A DNA stretch of 57,573 nt, from positions 1 to 57,573 of the forward strand of contig CADCBP010000027.1 of NCBI GenBank assembly GCA_902799705.1, given 5' to 3'. The notes beneath the pieces were generated by a model. The model was given only the letters and a program-made list of their open reading frames with translations, did not search any database and was not told the DNA's origin. Position numbers and translations under genes: made by a program. This document shows, piece by piece, positions 31,705 to 40,579 of the stretch. The stretch is from an uncultured Bacteroidales bacterium (GTDB lineage: Bacteria > Bacteroidota > Bacteroidia > Bacteroidales > Paludibacteraceae). Each line of letters starts with the position of its first letter. The first letter of the stretch is position 1.

Positions 31705-32619
31705 GTGAAACGGGACGTACTGACATTTCTGCTGTTTGTAGTGCTGGCGGCGTGTATCTGGTATGGTCACGCGATGCACTCCGTGCGTAACACGCGCGTG
31801 CCTGTCCTTATCCAATATACGGGCAAGCCGAATGCTATCGGTCTGGCCGAGAAGGGTCTGCCGGACACGGTGATGATAGAGGTGCGGGACGCAGGATCGC
31901 GTCTAAACGCGTACCATCGCGAGCCGCTGCATCTGACGATTGATCTTCACCCGTATATCCACGGCGAGAAAGGAACCATCCACGTGCCATCGGACGCCCT
32001 GCGCCGGAGTATAAGCGACATCTTGCAGGGCACGAGCCGGCTGATTGAAACCTCGCCCGAAGAAATCCTCTGCGCGTATTTCACTGAGCAGGAAAAGTCC
32101 GTCCCCGTCGTCTCGCGTTGCGACATCTATCCGGCATCCGAGTACCAGATGGTGGTCCCCCCCACCCCAAGCCGTACCCGAATCAAACTGTTCGGTCAGG
32201 ACAAGACACTGCAGAAGACCGACACGGTCTATACCGAGGAACGGACGTTCGACCAGATGACGGACACATCCGTAGTACGCGTTGCACTGGACATCCCGCA
32301 GGGTGTACGTGCAGAGACGGACAGCGTGGACATCCGGGTGATCACCGAGCGCTTCACGGAGAAGAAATTCATCGTGCCGATACAGGTGACAGGTGCTACA
32401 AACGGACACCGCATCCGTCTCTTCCCTCCCGAAGTGGAAGTGACAGTGCGCGTAGGCATGGCACATTTCGCACAGATACAGCCGACGGACGTACAGGCTA
32501 CATGCCATTACTCGCCGGAACGAGAGGATAAATTAGACGTAGAACTGAGTTATACCAACCCTTTCATCACAGCAGCCTGGGTATATCCTGGTGTGGTGGA
32601 ATTTCTTATAGAGCAATGA
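31705..32619 (+). CDS. YbbR-domain membrane protein
   Basis: The 304-residue frame uses a GTG start. An N-terminal membrane helix (DVLTFLLFVVLAACIWYGHA) is followed by repeated YbbR-like beta domains (PVLIQYTGKPNAIGLAEKGL, KFIVPIQVTGATNGHRIRLF). YbbR proteins regulate diadenylate cyclase (CdaR) in Firmicutes; in Bacteroidota the gene commonly follows yajC. Its stop overlaps the next start (ATGA), so translation is coupled. Confidence 0.85.
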   Translation: MKRDVLTFLLFVVLAACIWYGHAMHSVRNTRVPVLIQYTGKPNAIGLAEKGLPDTVMIEVRDAGSRLNAYHREPLHLTIDLHPYIHGEKGTIHVPSDALRRSISDILQGTSRLIETSPEEILCAYFTEQEKSVPVVSRCDIYPASEYQMVVPPTPSRTRIKLFGQDKTLQKTDTVYTEERTFDQMTDTSVVRVALDIPQGVRAETDSVDIRVITERFTEKKFIVPIQVTGATNGHRIRLFPPEVEVTVRVGMAHFAQIQPTDVQATCHYSPEREDKLDVELSYTNPFITAAWVYPGVVEFLIEQ

Positions 32620-33746
32620 GAAAGATTCAAATGGTGGATCTGCAAACGCAGTACCAACGTATCAAAGCCGAGATAGACACCGGCATACAGGAGGTGCTCG
32701 ACAGCGCCGCGTTCATCAGAGGGCCGAAAGTAGCGGCTTTTCAGGATCACCTGGAGGCCTACACGGGTGCCAAGCATGTCATCCCTGTGGGAAATGGCAC
32801 GGACGCTCTTCAGATTGCATTGATGGGTTTGGGTCTGCAACCCGGCGACGAGGTCATCACGCCGACCTTCACTTTCATCGCGACGGCAGAAGTGGTGGCA
32901 CTGCTCGGTCTGACACCGGTTGTCGTTGACGTGGATTGGGACACGATGAACATGGACATAGACTCCGTGCGCCGAGCTATCACACCACGCACAAAAGCCA
33001 TTGTACCGGTGCATCTGTTCGGTCAATGCGCAGACATGCAGGCCATCATGGACCTCGCGAGAGAAAAACATATATACGTAGTAGAGGACGCATGTCAAGC
33101 CATCGGCGCCCGGTTCACTTTCGCCAACGGCGAGACAAAACAGGCAGGTACTATAGGCGACGTCGGTTGCACCTCTTTCTTCCCCTCCAAGAACTTAGGT
33201 TGCTACGGGGACGGCGGTGCAATCTTCACAAACGACGATGCTTTGGCGGAACGTATGCGTGCTATCGCCAACCACGGAAGCCGCGTGCGCTACCATCATG
33301 ACGAGGTGGGCGTGAACAGCCGTCTCGACAGTATTCAGGCTGCTATCCTCGATGCCAAACTGCCGCACTTGGACGAGTATATCGCTGCGCGTCAGAAAGC
33401 AGCGGCATATTATGACGAAGCCTTTGCAAACTGCGAACAACTTCTTATTCCGGGACGCCAGGCACATTCTACTCACGTCTTCCACCAATACACGCTCCGC
33501 GTCGTGGGTGCAGACCGCGATGCGCTACGCGAGAGTTTGGCACAAGCAGGCATTCCGGCGATGATATACTACCCCGTTCCACTGCACCGGCAGCAAGCCT
33601 ACCGCGACCCGCGGTATCAAGAAGGCGACTTCCCCGTTGCGGAACGTCTCGCGGCATGCGTGCTGTCACTGCCGATGCATACAGAATTGGATGAAGAGCA
33701 ACTTGAGTACATTACAAAAAAAGTACTTGAGGAAATTAAAAGGTGA
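32616..33746 (+). CDS. DegT/DnrJ/EryC1 aminotransferase
   Basis: The 376-residue PLP-dependent sugar aminotransferase has VGNGTDALQIAL, the PLP-stabilising EDACQAIGA, and the Schiff-base Lys in SFFPSKNLGCYGDGGAIFT. It probably acts on a nucleotide-linked keto sugar for surface polysaccharide. No other glycan genes are adjacent; it sits between YbbR and rpoN, an ordinary placement in Bacteroidales. Confidence 0.92.
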   Translation: MRKIQMVDLQTQYQRIKAEIDTGIQEVLDSAAFIRGPKVAAFQDHLEAYTGAKHVIPVGNGTDALQIALMGLGLQPGDEVITPTFTFIATAEVVALLGLTPVVVDVDWDTMNMDIDSVRRAITPRTKAIVPVHLFGQCADMQAIMDLAREKHIYVVEDACQAIGARFTFANGETKQAGTIGDVGCTSFFPSKNLGCYGDGGAIFTNDDALAERMRAIANHGSRVRYHHDEVGVNSRLDSIQAAILDAKLPHLDEYIAARQKAAAYYDEAFANCEQLLIPGRQAHSTHVFHQYTLRVVGADRDALRESLAQAGIPAMIYYPVPLHRQQAYRDPRYQEGDFPVAERLAACVLSLPMHTELDEEQLEYITKKVLEEIKR

Positions 33747-33765
33747 AACATTATAACGTTCAACT

Positions 33766-35268
33766 ATGCAGAAGATCGGACTCAATCAGACACTGACACA
33801 GACAACCAAGTTGTCTCCCACGCAGATACAGGTGATTCGCATGCTCGAATTGCCATCTATTGAATTAGGCCAGCGTATCAACGAAGAGTTACAGGAGAAC
33901 CCGGCTCTCGAAGAAGGCTTAGGGGAAGAAGACGTTAAAGGCATGGAAGGAGACACCTTCGACGAGTTCGACGACGGATACATGCCCGATGACGGGTACG
34001 ATGACGGACGGCAACGCGACCCGCTGCAGAACGAAGACTTCAACTACGAGCAGTACGTGTCGGACGATGAGACCCCGAGTTATATGCTCCGTCAGCAATA
34101 CAGCGCTCCGGACGACGACCGCCGCGAAGTGCCAATCATCGGGGGCAACAGCCTGATAGAAGAGTTGAAAGCCCAGATATACCTGACTAAGATGACCAAA
34201 CCCCAACGGCACATCGCTAAATGGGTGCTTGGCAACATCGACGACGACGGTTACCTGCGCCGCACAACAGAACAACTGGTAGATGACCTCAGTTTTCAGG
34301 AACAGATTAGTATCACAGACGAAGAGATGGAAGATATCGTCCGGCAGATCAAAGAGTTCGACCCGCCCGGCATTGCGAGCGCGAACCTGCAGGAGTGCTT
34401 GCTCAGACAGCTGGAGGTGAAGACCCCGCAGACCGAAGCCGTACAGTTGGCGCATAACATCATCGAGAACCATTTCGATGCGTTCTCCAAACATCACTTC
34501 GACAAGATAAAACAGAAGATAAACTGCACGGACGAACAGTTCCAGAAAGCAGTACAGGAGATCATACACCTAAATCAGAAACCCGCGAACGCATTCACGG
34601 GATCAGTGTACGAGACACAACGCGAGAGCATCATCCCGGACTTCAACATCGAAGAACGCGATGACGAGTTATTCGTGGTGCTCAATACCGGCGACATCCC
34701 CGAACTGCACGTGAGCCGCGAGTACAGCGAGATGCTGGCGAACTACAGCGCCATGCCACAGACACCGCAGAACAAACAGGCAGCACAGTTCATCCGCGGC
34801 AAGTTAGACTCCGCCCGCTACTTCATCGACGCTATCAAACAACGCAACGAGACGCTGATGAAGACCATGACGGCAATCCTCAAATTCCAATACGACTTCT
34901 TCCTGGACGGCGAAGAGACCAGTCTCAAACCCATGATCCTACAGGACATCGCCGACCGCACAGGATACGACGTATCGACCATCTCGCGCGTGAGCAACAG
35001 TAAATACGTCCAGACACGTTTCGGCATTTACCCCCTGAAATATTTCTTCTCGGAAGCGATGACCAACGCCGAAGGCGACGAGATATCCACCCGCGAGATC
35101 AAGAAAATTCTGCAGGAAGTGGTAGAAGGCGAAGACAAACGCAACCCGCTGACGGACGAGCAGCTGGTGGAAGCGCTGGCGACACACGGCTATCCCATCG
35201 CAAGACGAACGGTAGCCAAATACCGCGACCTCTTAGACATCCCCGTGGCAAGACTGAGGAAGAAATAA
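33766..35268 (+). CDS. rpoN: RNA polymerase sigma-54 factor
   Basis: The 500-residue protein has the Gln-rich region I (LNQTLTQTTKLSPTQIQVIR, LGQRINEELQENPALEE), a long acidic region II, the core-binding domain and a C-terminal RpoN box ARRTVAKYRDLL. It directs transcription from -24/-12 promoters and needs an enhancer-binding activator; none is present in the window. Confidence 0.96.
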   Translation: MQKIGLNQTLTQTTKLSPTQIQVIRMLELPSIELGQRINEELQENPALEEGLGEEDVKGMEGDTFDEFDDGYMPDDGYDDGRQRDPLQNEDFNYEQYVSDDETPSYMLRQQYSAPDDDRREVPIIGGNSLIEELKAQIYLTKMTKPQRHIAKWVLGNIDDDGYLRRTTEQLVDDLSFQEQISITDEEMEDIVRQIKEFDPPGIASANLQECLLRQLEVKTPQTEAVQLAHNIIENHFDAFSKHHFDKIKQKINCTDEQFQKAVQEIIHLNQKPANAFTGSVYETQRESIIPDFNIEERDDELFVVLNTGDIPELHVSREYSEMLANYSAMPQTPQNKQAAQFIRGKLDSARYFIDAIKQRNETLMKTMTAILKFQYDFFLDGEETSLKPMILQDIADRTGYDVSTISRVSNSKYVQTRFGIYPLKYFFSEAMTNAEGDEISTREIKKILQEVVEGEDKRNPLTDEQLVEALATHGYPIARRTVAKYRDLLDIPVARLRKK

Positions 35269-35271
35269 AAG

Positions 35272-35320
35272 GAGTCGAATGACGAAAGTCGAAAGATACA
35301 GGTGAAAGGGGAAAAGATTT
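35272..35320 (+). repeat. Heptad tract covering the start of the PAP2-like gene
   Basis: GAGTCGA, ATGACGA, AAGTCGA, AAGATAC, AGGTGAA, AGGGGAA, AAGATTT. The GTG start at 35302 lies inside the fifth unit. Confidence 0.6.
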
Positions 35321-35946
35321 TACATAGTATAGCGAATGCGATGAGTATTATACTCTACCCGCTATTTGTACCCACGTACGGCATGGCATTGTTCTGCCAT
35401 GCCTATCATACGCAGGTCAATCCGCTTCATCCCGTATGGATAGTTATTGCTGTCACCGGCACGTTCCTGCTGACATGCCTCATTCCGCTGAGTGCCATCT
35501 GGATACGCATCAAGCGCGGCGTGATACAGGACATACAGATAGAGAACCCCGAGCAGCGGACGATCCCCTATCTCTATACCGCCTTGGGCTTCGGCTTCTG
35601 GGCGTACCTGATGATCGCTATTCTACATGCCCCTCTGTATATCGGCTTCATCTCTCTCGGGGCGACGGGCGCTATAGGCCTGATCACGCTCATCAACCGA
35701 TGGTGGAAGATCAGCGCGCACCTCACGGGCATGGGCGGACTGCTCGGCGGACTATTCGCGTACTGCCTTGGAATCGGCGCTATTCCGACAATCGGCACAT
35801 TGTGCCTGTGGCTGGGCGTCACGCTGGCGCTCATGTACTCGCGCATATACCTCAAGGCACACACAGCCTCGCAAGTCTCCGCCGGTTGGTTGTTGGGACT
35901 TATCTGTACCTTTCTTCCCTATTGTATCTATTGGTATGCGCAATAA
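35302..35946 (+). CDS. PAP2-like membrane protein
   Basis: The 214-residue frame (GTG start) codes about six membrane helices (IILYPLFVPTYGMALFCHAY, WIVIAVTGTFLLTCLIPL, LCLWLGVTLALMYSRIYLKA). The motif RIYLKAHTASQVSAGWLLG recalls the H-x3-H/G end of PAP2 phosphatases (SRxYLxxHxxxDVxAG), with Thr-Ala-Ser-Gln replacing the catalytic acid region, so phosphatase activity is uncertain. Its 3' end overlaps the next gene by 11 bp. Confidence 0.7.
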   Translation: MKGEKILHSIANAMSIILYPLFVPTYGMALFCHAYHTQVNPLHPVWIVIAVTGTFLLTCLIPLSAIWIRIKRGVIQDIQIENPEQRTIPYLYTALGFGFWAYLMIAILHAPLYIGFISLGATGAIGLITLINRWWKISAHLTGMGGLLGGLFAYCLGIGAIPTIGTLCLWLGVTLALMYSRIYLKAHTASQVSAGWLLGLICTFLPYCIYWYAQ

Positions 35947-36928
35947 ACTTCGTACATATATCTTCGCGTTAGGATTACTGATGACCTGCGGGTTGTCGGC
36001 ACAGACGCTGAGCGAGAACGCCACCATCTCGCTGCTGACCTGCACGCCTGGCGAAGAACTATACGCGCGTTACGGACATACCGCCCTGCGCGTATGCGAT
36101 GCCGGAAACGAGATAGACGTGGTGTTCAACTACGGCATCTTTGATTTCAACACCGAGCATTTCTATTGGAAATTTGTACGGGGAGAGACCTGGTACGAGT
36201 TAGGGGCAGCACCGATGTGGTGGTTTATGCGCGAATACGAAGAGACCCATCGTCCGGTTTATGAGCAAGTACTGAACCTCACGCCCGAACAATGCCAGGC
36301 TATATGGAAAGCGCTCTTGGCCAACTATCAGCCCGAGAACCGCAAATATCTCTATAACTTCGTCTTCGACAACTGCGCTACGCGGCCGTATTGGTTGATT
36401 GCCAACGCGCTGGGTGACACGATCACTTCAGAGTACACGGGTTATACGGGACAAACCTACCGCACGTTTATTCGTCATTATACGGGTCCGCTCTCCTGGG
36501 CTAACGCCGGCATCAACCTGCTCTTCGGTCCCAAAGCGGATTGTCCCATGCGTTCCGAAGACCGGCTTTTCCTTCCCGAAGAACTGATGCTGTACATGCA
36601 GCAGGCGCTTTTGAGTGACGGTACGCCAATCGTGGCGGAAGGTAATGTCGGACCATTCGACATCGCCCCAACGTCATGGTATGCCTCCTGGCCGTTGGGA
36701 TTAGCGTTCTATTTCCTCTTCGTCTGCCTCATCAGTCTGTATGACCGCAAACGCGGTCAATGGTCATGGTGGGTAGAACTGGCAGCCGGCATACCCTACA
36801 CCTTGCTACTGCTGTTAGTAGCCTTTCTAACTTTCTTTTCCTGTCATCCGCTCGTTGGCTTCGGATGGCGGTTATTGATTATCCCTTTGACACATCTATG
36901 CGCAAGACTCATTTATATAATACGTTGA
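35936..36928 (+). CDS. Lnb N-terminal / DUF4105 periplasmic and membrane protein
   Basis: The protein starts at MRNKLRTYIFALGLLMTCGL (35936), which gives a signal peptide; a longer frame upstream would lie inside the preceding gene. The 330-residue product carries a DUF4105 (Lnb N-terminal) domain: ISLLTCTPGEELYARYGHTA, FNYGIFDF, YNFVFDNCATRPY. The Cys and His residues fit a papain-like NlpC/P60-type amidase core. At the C-terminus several membrane helices follow (LGLAFYFLFVCLISLYDR). Confidence 0.85.
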   Translation: MRNKLRTYIFALGLLMTCGLSAQTLSENATISLLTCTPGEELYARYGHTALRVCDAGNEIDVVFNYGIFDFNTEHFYWKFVRGETWYELGAAPMWWFMREYEETHRPVYEQVLNLTPEQCQAIWKALLANYQPENRKYLYNFVFDNCATRPYWLIANALGDTITSEYTGYTGQTYRTFIRHYTGPLSWANAGINLLFGPKADCPMRSEDRLFLPEELMLYMQQALLSDGTPIVAEGNVGPFDIAPTSWYASWPLGLAFYFLFVCLISLYDRKRGQWSWWVELAAGIPYTLLLLLVAFLTFFSCHPLVGFGWRLLIIPLTHLCARLIYIIR

Positions 36929-38364
36929 TTTTCAGCCTGTTGGCTGTTTGCCTCACGGCTGCACCGCGTTTGACGGTGGTAGCGGTCGTGGATGGTCTGA
37001 CGACCGAGAACCTCGCGATGCTGCGTCCCTACTGGCAGCAGGGCGGACTGCGGACGCTGAGTGAAGAAGCCTTCCAGACTTCAGTGGCGTTCCCGCACCT
37101 GGTGTACGGCGGCAATGAGACAACAGCAACGCTCGTCACGGGGTGCACGCCCGACAGGCACGGCTACACCATGGACACCTATTTCTCCCGCCGCGACCGC
37201 CGCACACATGCGATGCTGACGGACGAGAAAACACATGGTATCGGCACGTCCCTTCATCTCGCACCTCGTGCCTTGCTTGCACGCACCATCACCGACCGCA
37301 TGCGTATCCTCCATCCGGCGGCGAAGATTTATGCTGTGGGTATTCAACCGGAGACAACCGTGCTCCTGGCCGGACATGCTGCCAACGCCTGTTGCTGGAT
37401 CGACCCGTCTTCCCGCCAATGGGTTGCCACGGCCGCATACACCGAAGGACTGCCCACCGCGGCGTACGACTATAACAACGGCGGACGATTCGAGATCATG
37501 GCAGCGCACCAATGGACTCCGCGCCTGGATATCCCGACCTATACATGCCCCACCGAGCAGGAACGCCAGAAAGGCTTTTCTTACACCGTATCGGACGTGC
37601 TCACCAAGGCTCCGGAAGCCAACACTCTTGTCATCGAACTGGCGCTCGCCTTGCAGAAAAACCAACACATGGGTGCAGATGCCACGCCGGACCTGCTGAT
37701 GCTGCAACTCAACACCCTCAGTCCCCTTGCACAATCCGACGCTATCGGCAGTGCCGAACAGGAAGATATGTACCTGCGGTTGAACCAAGACTTAGGCTTC
37801 CTCATGGAGCAATTGGACAAGCGTATCGGTCGTGCAAACTATCAAATTCTTGTGATCGGCAGACCTGTATTGGGCACATCGATGCAGACGCTGAGCGACC
37901 TGCACATGCCCGTACAGCAGTTCAATGCAGACCGTGCAGCGGCATTGACAGGAACATATCTTATGGCACTCTACGGCCATGAGCGGTGGGTGGACGGCGG
38001 TTACGGACAGTCGCTGTACCTTAATCGCACACTAATCGAACAGAAAAGACTGAGTCTCGAGACTATCCAACGGCAGGTGGCTAATTTCCTTATGGATTTC
38101 GAAGGCGTCCAAATCGCCATGCCTGGATACGAAGCCATGCAGTACCCGCAGTTGGGCTCCACGCTCTGCAAAAGGCATACAGGAGACGTGGTCTTTCTAC
38201 TCCAGCCCGGATGGCAACTCATGCAGGACGAACGCCGCCCTGTTGACCGGGTCATTGATGACAACCCCATGGTACCGCTGCTCCTCTGGAGCGGCACACT
38301 GCGACCGATGCCGCAGGGAAAACTCACAGCTACAGACGTAGCTGACTTGATATTTGACAATTGA
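36898..38364 (+). CDS. Alkaline phosphatase family (PafA-like) exported protein
   Basis: The 488-residue protein starts at MRKTHLYNTLIFSLLAVCLT (signal peptide), overlapping the preceding gene by 31 bp. The phosphodiesterase/alkaline phosphatase superfamily is shown by VVAVVDGLTTENLAMLRPYW (metal Asp), the nucleophile Thr region GGNETTATLVTGCTPDRHGY and downstream ligands. It resembles PafA-type periplasmic phosphatases of Bacteroidota but is shorter. Probable role: Pi release from organic esters in the periplasm. Confidence 0.85.
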   Translation: MRKTHLYNTLIFSLLAVCLTAAPRLTVVAVVDGLTTENLAMLRPYWQQGGLRTLSEEAFQTSVAFPHLVYGGNETTATLVTGCTPDRHGYTMDTYFSRRDRRTHAMLTDEKTHGIGTSLHLAPRALLARTITDRMRILHPAAKIYAVGIQPETTVLLAGHAANACCWIDPSSRQWVATAAYTEGLPTAAYDYNNGGRFEIMAAHQWTPRLDIPTYTCPTEQERQKGFSYTVSDVLTKAPEANTLVIELALALQKNQHMGADATPDLLMLQLNTLSPLAQSDAIGSAEQEDMYLRLNQDLGFLMEQLDKRIGRANYQILVIGRPVLGTSMQTLSDLHMPVQQFNADRAAALTGTYLMALYGHERWVDGGYGQSLYLNRTLIEQKRLSLETIQRQVANFLMDFEGVQIAMPGYEAMQYPQLGSTLCKRHTGDVVFLLQPGWQLMQDERRPVDRVIDDNPMVPLLLWSGTLRPMPQGKLTATDVADLIFDN

Positions 38365-38376
38365 TAAGTAAACATT

Positions 38377-38793
38377 ATGATATTTCACGAGATCAAAGTA
38401 AACTATTCTCGCCAGACAGGCGAAGATAACCCCGGTAAGGTGAAAGAGACTTACCTTATTGACGGAGCAGTAAGTTTTGCGGACGCAGAGAACTGCCTTA
38501 TGGAGGAGATCAAACCCTTCATCTTCGGCGACTGCGAAGTGATGAGTTGCAAACGAAGCCAGTTCTTCGAGACTTTCCCGAACGAAGGCGGCGCGTATTG
38601 GTACAAAGCCCGCGTAGAGATGATTACTATAGACGGCGAGAAAGAGACGCGTAAGAACGTAGCAGTACTTGTACAGGCAAACACCCTCGACGATGCAATC
38701 TATGCACTCAAACAGGCCCTTAAGTCCTACGACTGCGAGATCATTTCCATCGCCAAAAGTCCCGTCATGGATATCCTCCATGCTGTTCACTGA
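38377..38793 (+). CDS. DUF4494 domain protein
   Basis: The 138-residue protein matches the Bacteroidota DUF4494 family (FHEIKVNYSRQTGEDNPGKV, YLIDGAVSFADAE, VLVQANTLDDAIYALKQAL). Function unknown, cytoplasmic by sequence. It overlaps glsA by one base and is followed by the glycine-lipid genes, so all are probably one transcription unit. Confidence 0.85.
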   Translation: MIFHEIKVNYSRQTGEDNPGKVKETYLIDGAVSFADAENCLMEEIKPFIFGDCEVMSCKRSQFFETFPNEGGAYWYKARVEMITIDGEKETRKNVAVLVQANTLDDAIYALKQALKSYDCEIISIAKSPVMDILHAVH

Positions 38794-39623
38794 TGCCACT
38801 GCAATTCGACATACGGGCAATCCTCAGAAGCAAAGCGCCGAATACGCATGTACCGGAATTCCTCATCCGGTATTTGGAGCGTATTGCGCACATCAAACAG
38901 ATGAATGCTTTTCTGAGTGCGCATCCCTCGGAGCGTGACTATGACTTCATCCGACTGGTTCTGGACGAAGAGTTAGGATGTACCGCTTCCATTGAAGGGA
39001 CTGAGAACATCCCTGCGGATGATAAACCGGTTATCTTCGTATCTAATCACCCCCTCGGCGGACTCGACGGCATGATCATTGCACAAATGATCCATGAGCA
39101 CCGACCACGACAGCTGAAAGTCATCGTCAATGAGTTACTCATGTACATGGAGCCCATTAACAGTCTTTGGGCGCCGGTGAACAAAACAGGTCGATTGAGC
39201 CGCGAGCAGGTCGAAACACAGAAAAAAATGTGGGAAGCAGGAACGGACGTGCTCACCTTTCCTGCTGGCGCATGCAACCGACTGCAACGGATAAACGGAA
39301 AATGGCAGATATGCGACCTTGAATGGCAAAAGAATTTTATCCAGCGCGCAAAGGAATACCAACGCGATGTCGTGCCCATCTATTTCGAGGGGAAGAACAG
39401 CAAGTTCTTCTATATCCTCGCGTACCTGCGAAAACTGCTGCATATAAAACTCAACATCGAAATGATGTACCTCGTGGATGAGATGTACGGGGCGCACGGC
39501 AAGCATTTCAAAGTACATGTGCTCCCACCCATCCCCTACACCACCTTCGATAACTCCAAAACACCCAAAGAATGGGCGCAGGAGGTGAAACGGAGCGTGG
39601 AGAGTTTGAAATCGAAGGATTAA
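38793..39623 (+). CDS. glsA: O-acyltransferase of glycine-lipid synthesis (GlsA-type)
   Basis: The 276-residue protein is a PlsC-like acyltransferase: VIFVSNHPLGGLDGMIIAQM contains the catalytic His and Asp, FPAGACNRLQ the substrate motif. In Bacteroides thetaiotaomicron the pair GlsB (N-acyl) and GlsA (O-acyl) makes the acyloxyacyl-glycine lipids. Here the same pair is adjacent (glsA then glsB), which supports the assignment. Membrane-associated, inner leaflet. The 3' end enters a heptad tract. Confidence 0.8.
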   Translation: MPLQFDIRAILRSKAPNTHVPEFLIRYLERIAHIKQMNAFLSAHPSERDYDFIRLVLDEELGCTASIEGTENIPADDKPVIFVSNHPLGGLDGMIIAQMIHEHRPRQLKVIVNELLMYMEPINSLWAPVNKTGRLSREQVETQKKMWEAGTDVLTFPAGACNRLQRINGKWQICDLEWQKNFIQRAKEYQRDVVPIYFEGKNSKFFYILAYLRKLLHIKLNIEMMYLVDEMYGAHGKHFKVHVLPPIPYTTFDNSKTPKEWAQEVKRSVESLKSKD

Positions 39624-39649
39624 AGTTGAAAGATTAAAGTTTAACGAAC
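39615..39649 (+). repeat. Heptad tract between glsA and glsB
   Basis: AAGGATT, AAAGTTG, AAAGATT, AAAGTTT, AACGAAC. It begins in the last codons of glsA, contains its TAA, and ends exactly at the glsB ATG. Confidence 0.75.
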
Positions 39650-40579
39650 ATGGAAGAGATCATACCTGCTGTTGAAACAAGTTTGTTACTTAAAGAGTTA
39701 GAAGGTCATCTACTTCGTCCGTCCAATAAGGCGGACAACCTCATTTATGATGTCACTGCGCATGAGTGCCCGAACGTCATGCGGGAGATAGCCCGCCTGC
39801 GCGAGATCAGTTATCGCGACGGAGGAGGTGCTACCGGCAAAGAGATGGATATCGACGAGATGGACACCATGACCAAGCCGTACCACCAACTCATCGTGTG
39901 GGATCCGGAGCATCAGCAGATCATTGGCGGTTACCGCTACCTCATCTGCTCGGAAGCCGAGATACGAGACGGACAACCATTCATCACCTCCGCCCACCTT
40001 TTCCATTACTCCGAGCGCTTCATCCGCGACTACCTGCCGCGTACCATCGAGTTCGGACGCGCCTTCGTGCAACCCATGTACCAGAAACGCGAGATGGGAG
40101 TCAAAGCGCTCTTCGCTCTCGATAACATTTGGGACGGCATTGGAGCGGTGATGCATGATCATCCCGAGTTGCGATGGATGATTGGCAAGGTCACCATCTA
40201 TCCCGCGTATAACACCACGGCACGCGACCTCATCTACGAGTACCTCCGCAGATATCATACAGGCGAAGCGGGACTGTTCGAACCCTATCATCCCCTTCCT
40301 CTAAACCAGACCCCTACCCCGAACCCCTTCGTCGGAGACGACCCGCAGGAGAATTATCATATCCTGCAGCATGCCATACGCGAACAGGGAACGGTCATTC
40401 CGCCAATGTTCTCTGCCTACCTCAACATCACCAATGATCTACAGTTCTTCGGCAACGCGGTGAATGATGAGTTGGCGAATGTCTATGAGACGGGAATCAT
40501 GGTAGACCTGCAAACGGTCTATCCCGAGAAAAAAGAACGCTACATAGCTCCGTACGCCCAATGGTTGCAGAACAAATAA
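39650..40579 (+). CDS. glsB: N-acyltransferase of glycine-lipid synthesis (GlsB-type)
   Basis: The 309-residue protein belongs to the hemolysin/OlsB-like GNAT group. It has the N-terminal LREISYRDGGGATGKEMDID region, QQIIGGYRYLICSEA, TIEFGRAFVQPMYQK and MIGKVTIYPAYNTTARDLIY. It should transfer a 3-hydroxy fatty acid to the amino group of glycine, the first step before GlsA. The next gene overlaps its 3' end by 19 bp. Confidence 0.82.
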   Translation: MEEIIPAVETSLLLKELEGHLLRPSNKADNLIYDVTAHECPNVMREIARLREISYRDGGGATGKEMDIDEMDTMTKPYHQLIVWDPEHQQIIGGYRYLICSEAEIRDGQPFITSAHLFHYSERFIRDYLPRTIEFGRAFVQPMYQKREMGVKALFALDNIWDGIGAVMHDHPELRWMIGKVTIYPAYNTTARDLIYEYLRRYHTGEAGLFEPYHPLPLNQTPTPNPFVGDDPQENYHILQHAIREQGTVIPPMFSAYLNITNDLQFFGNAVNDELANVYETGIMVDLQTVYPEKKERYIAPYAQWLQNK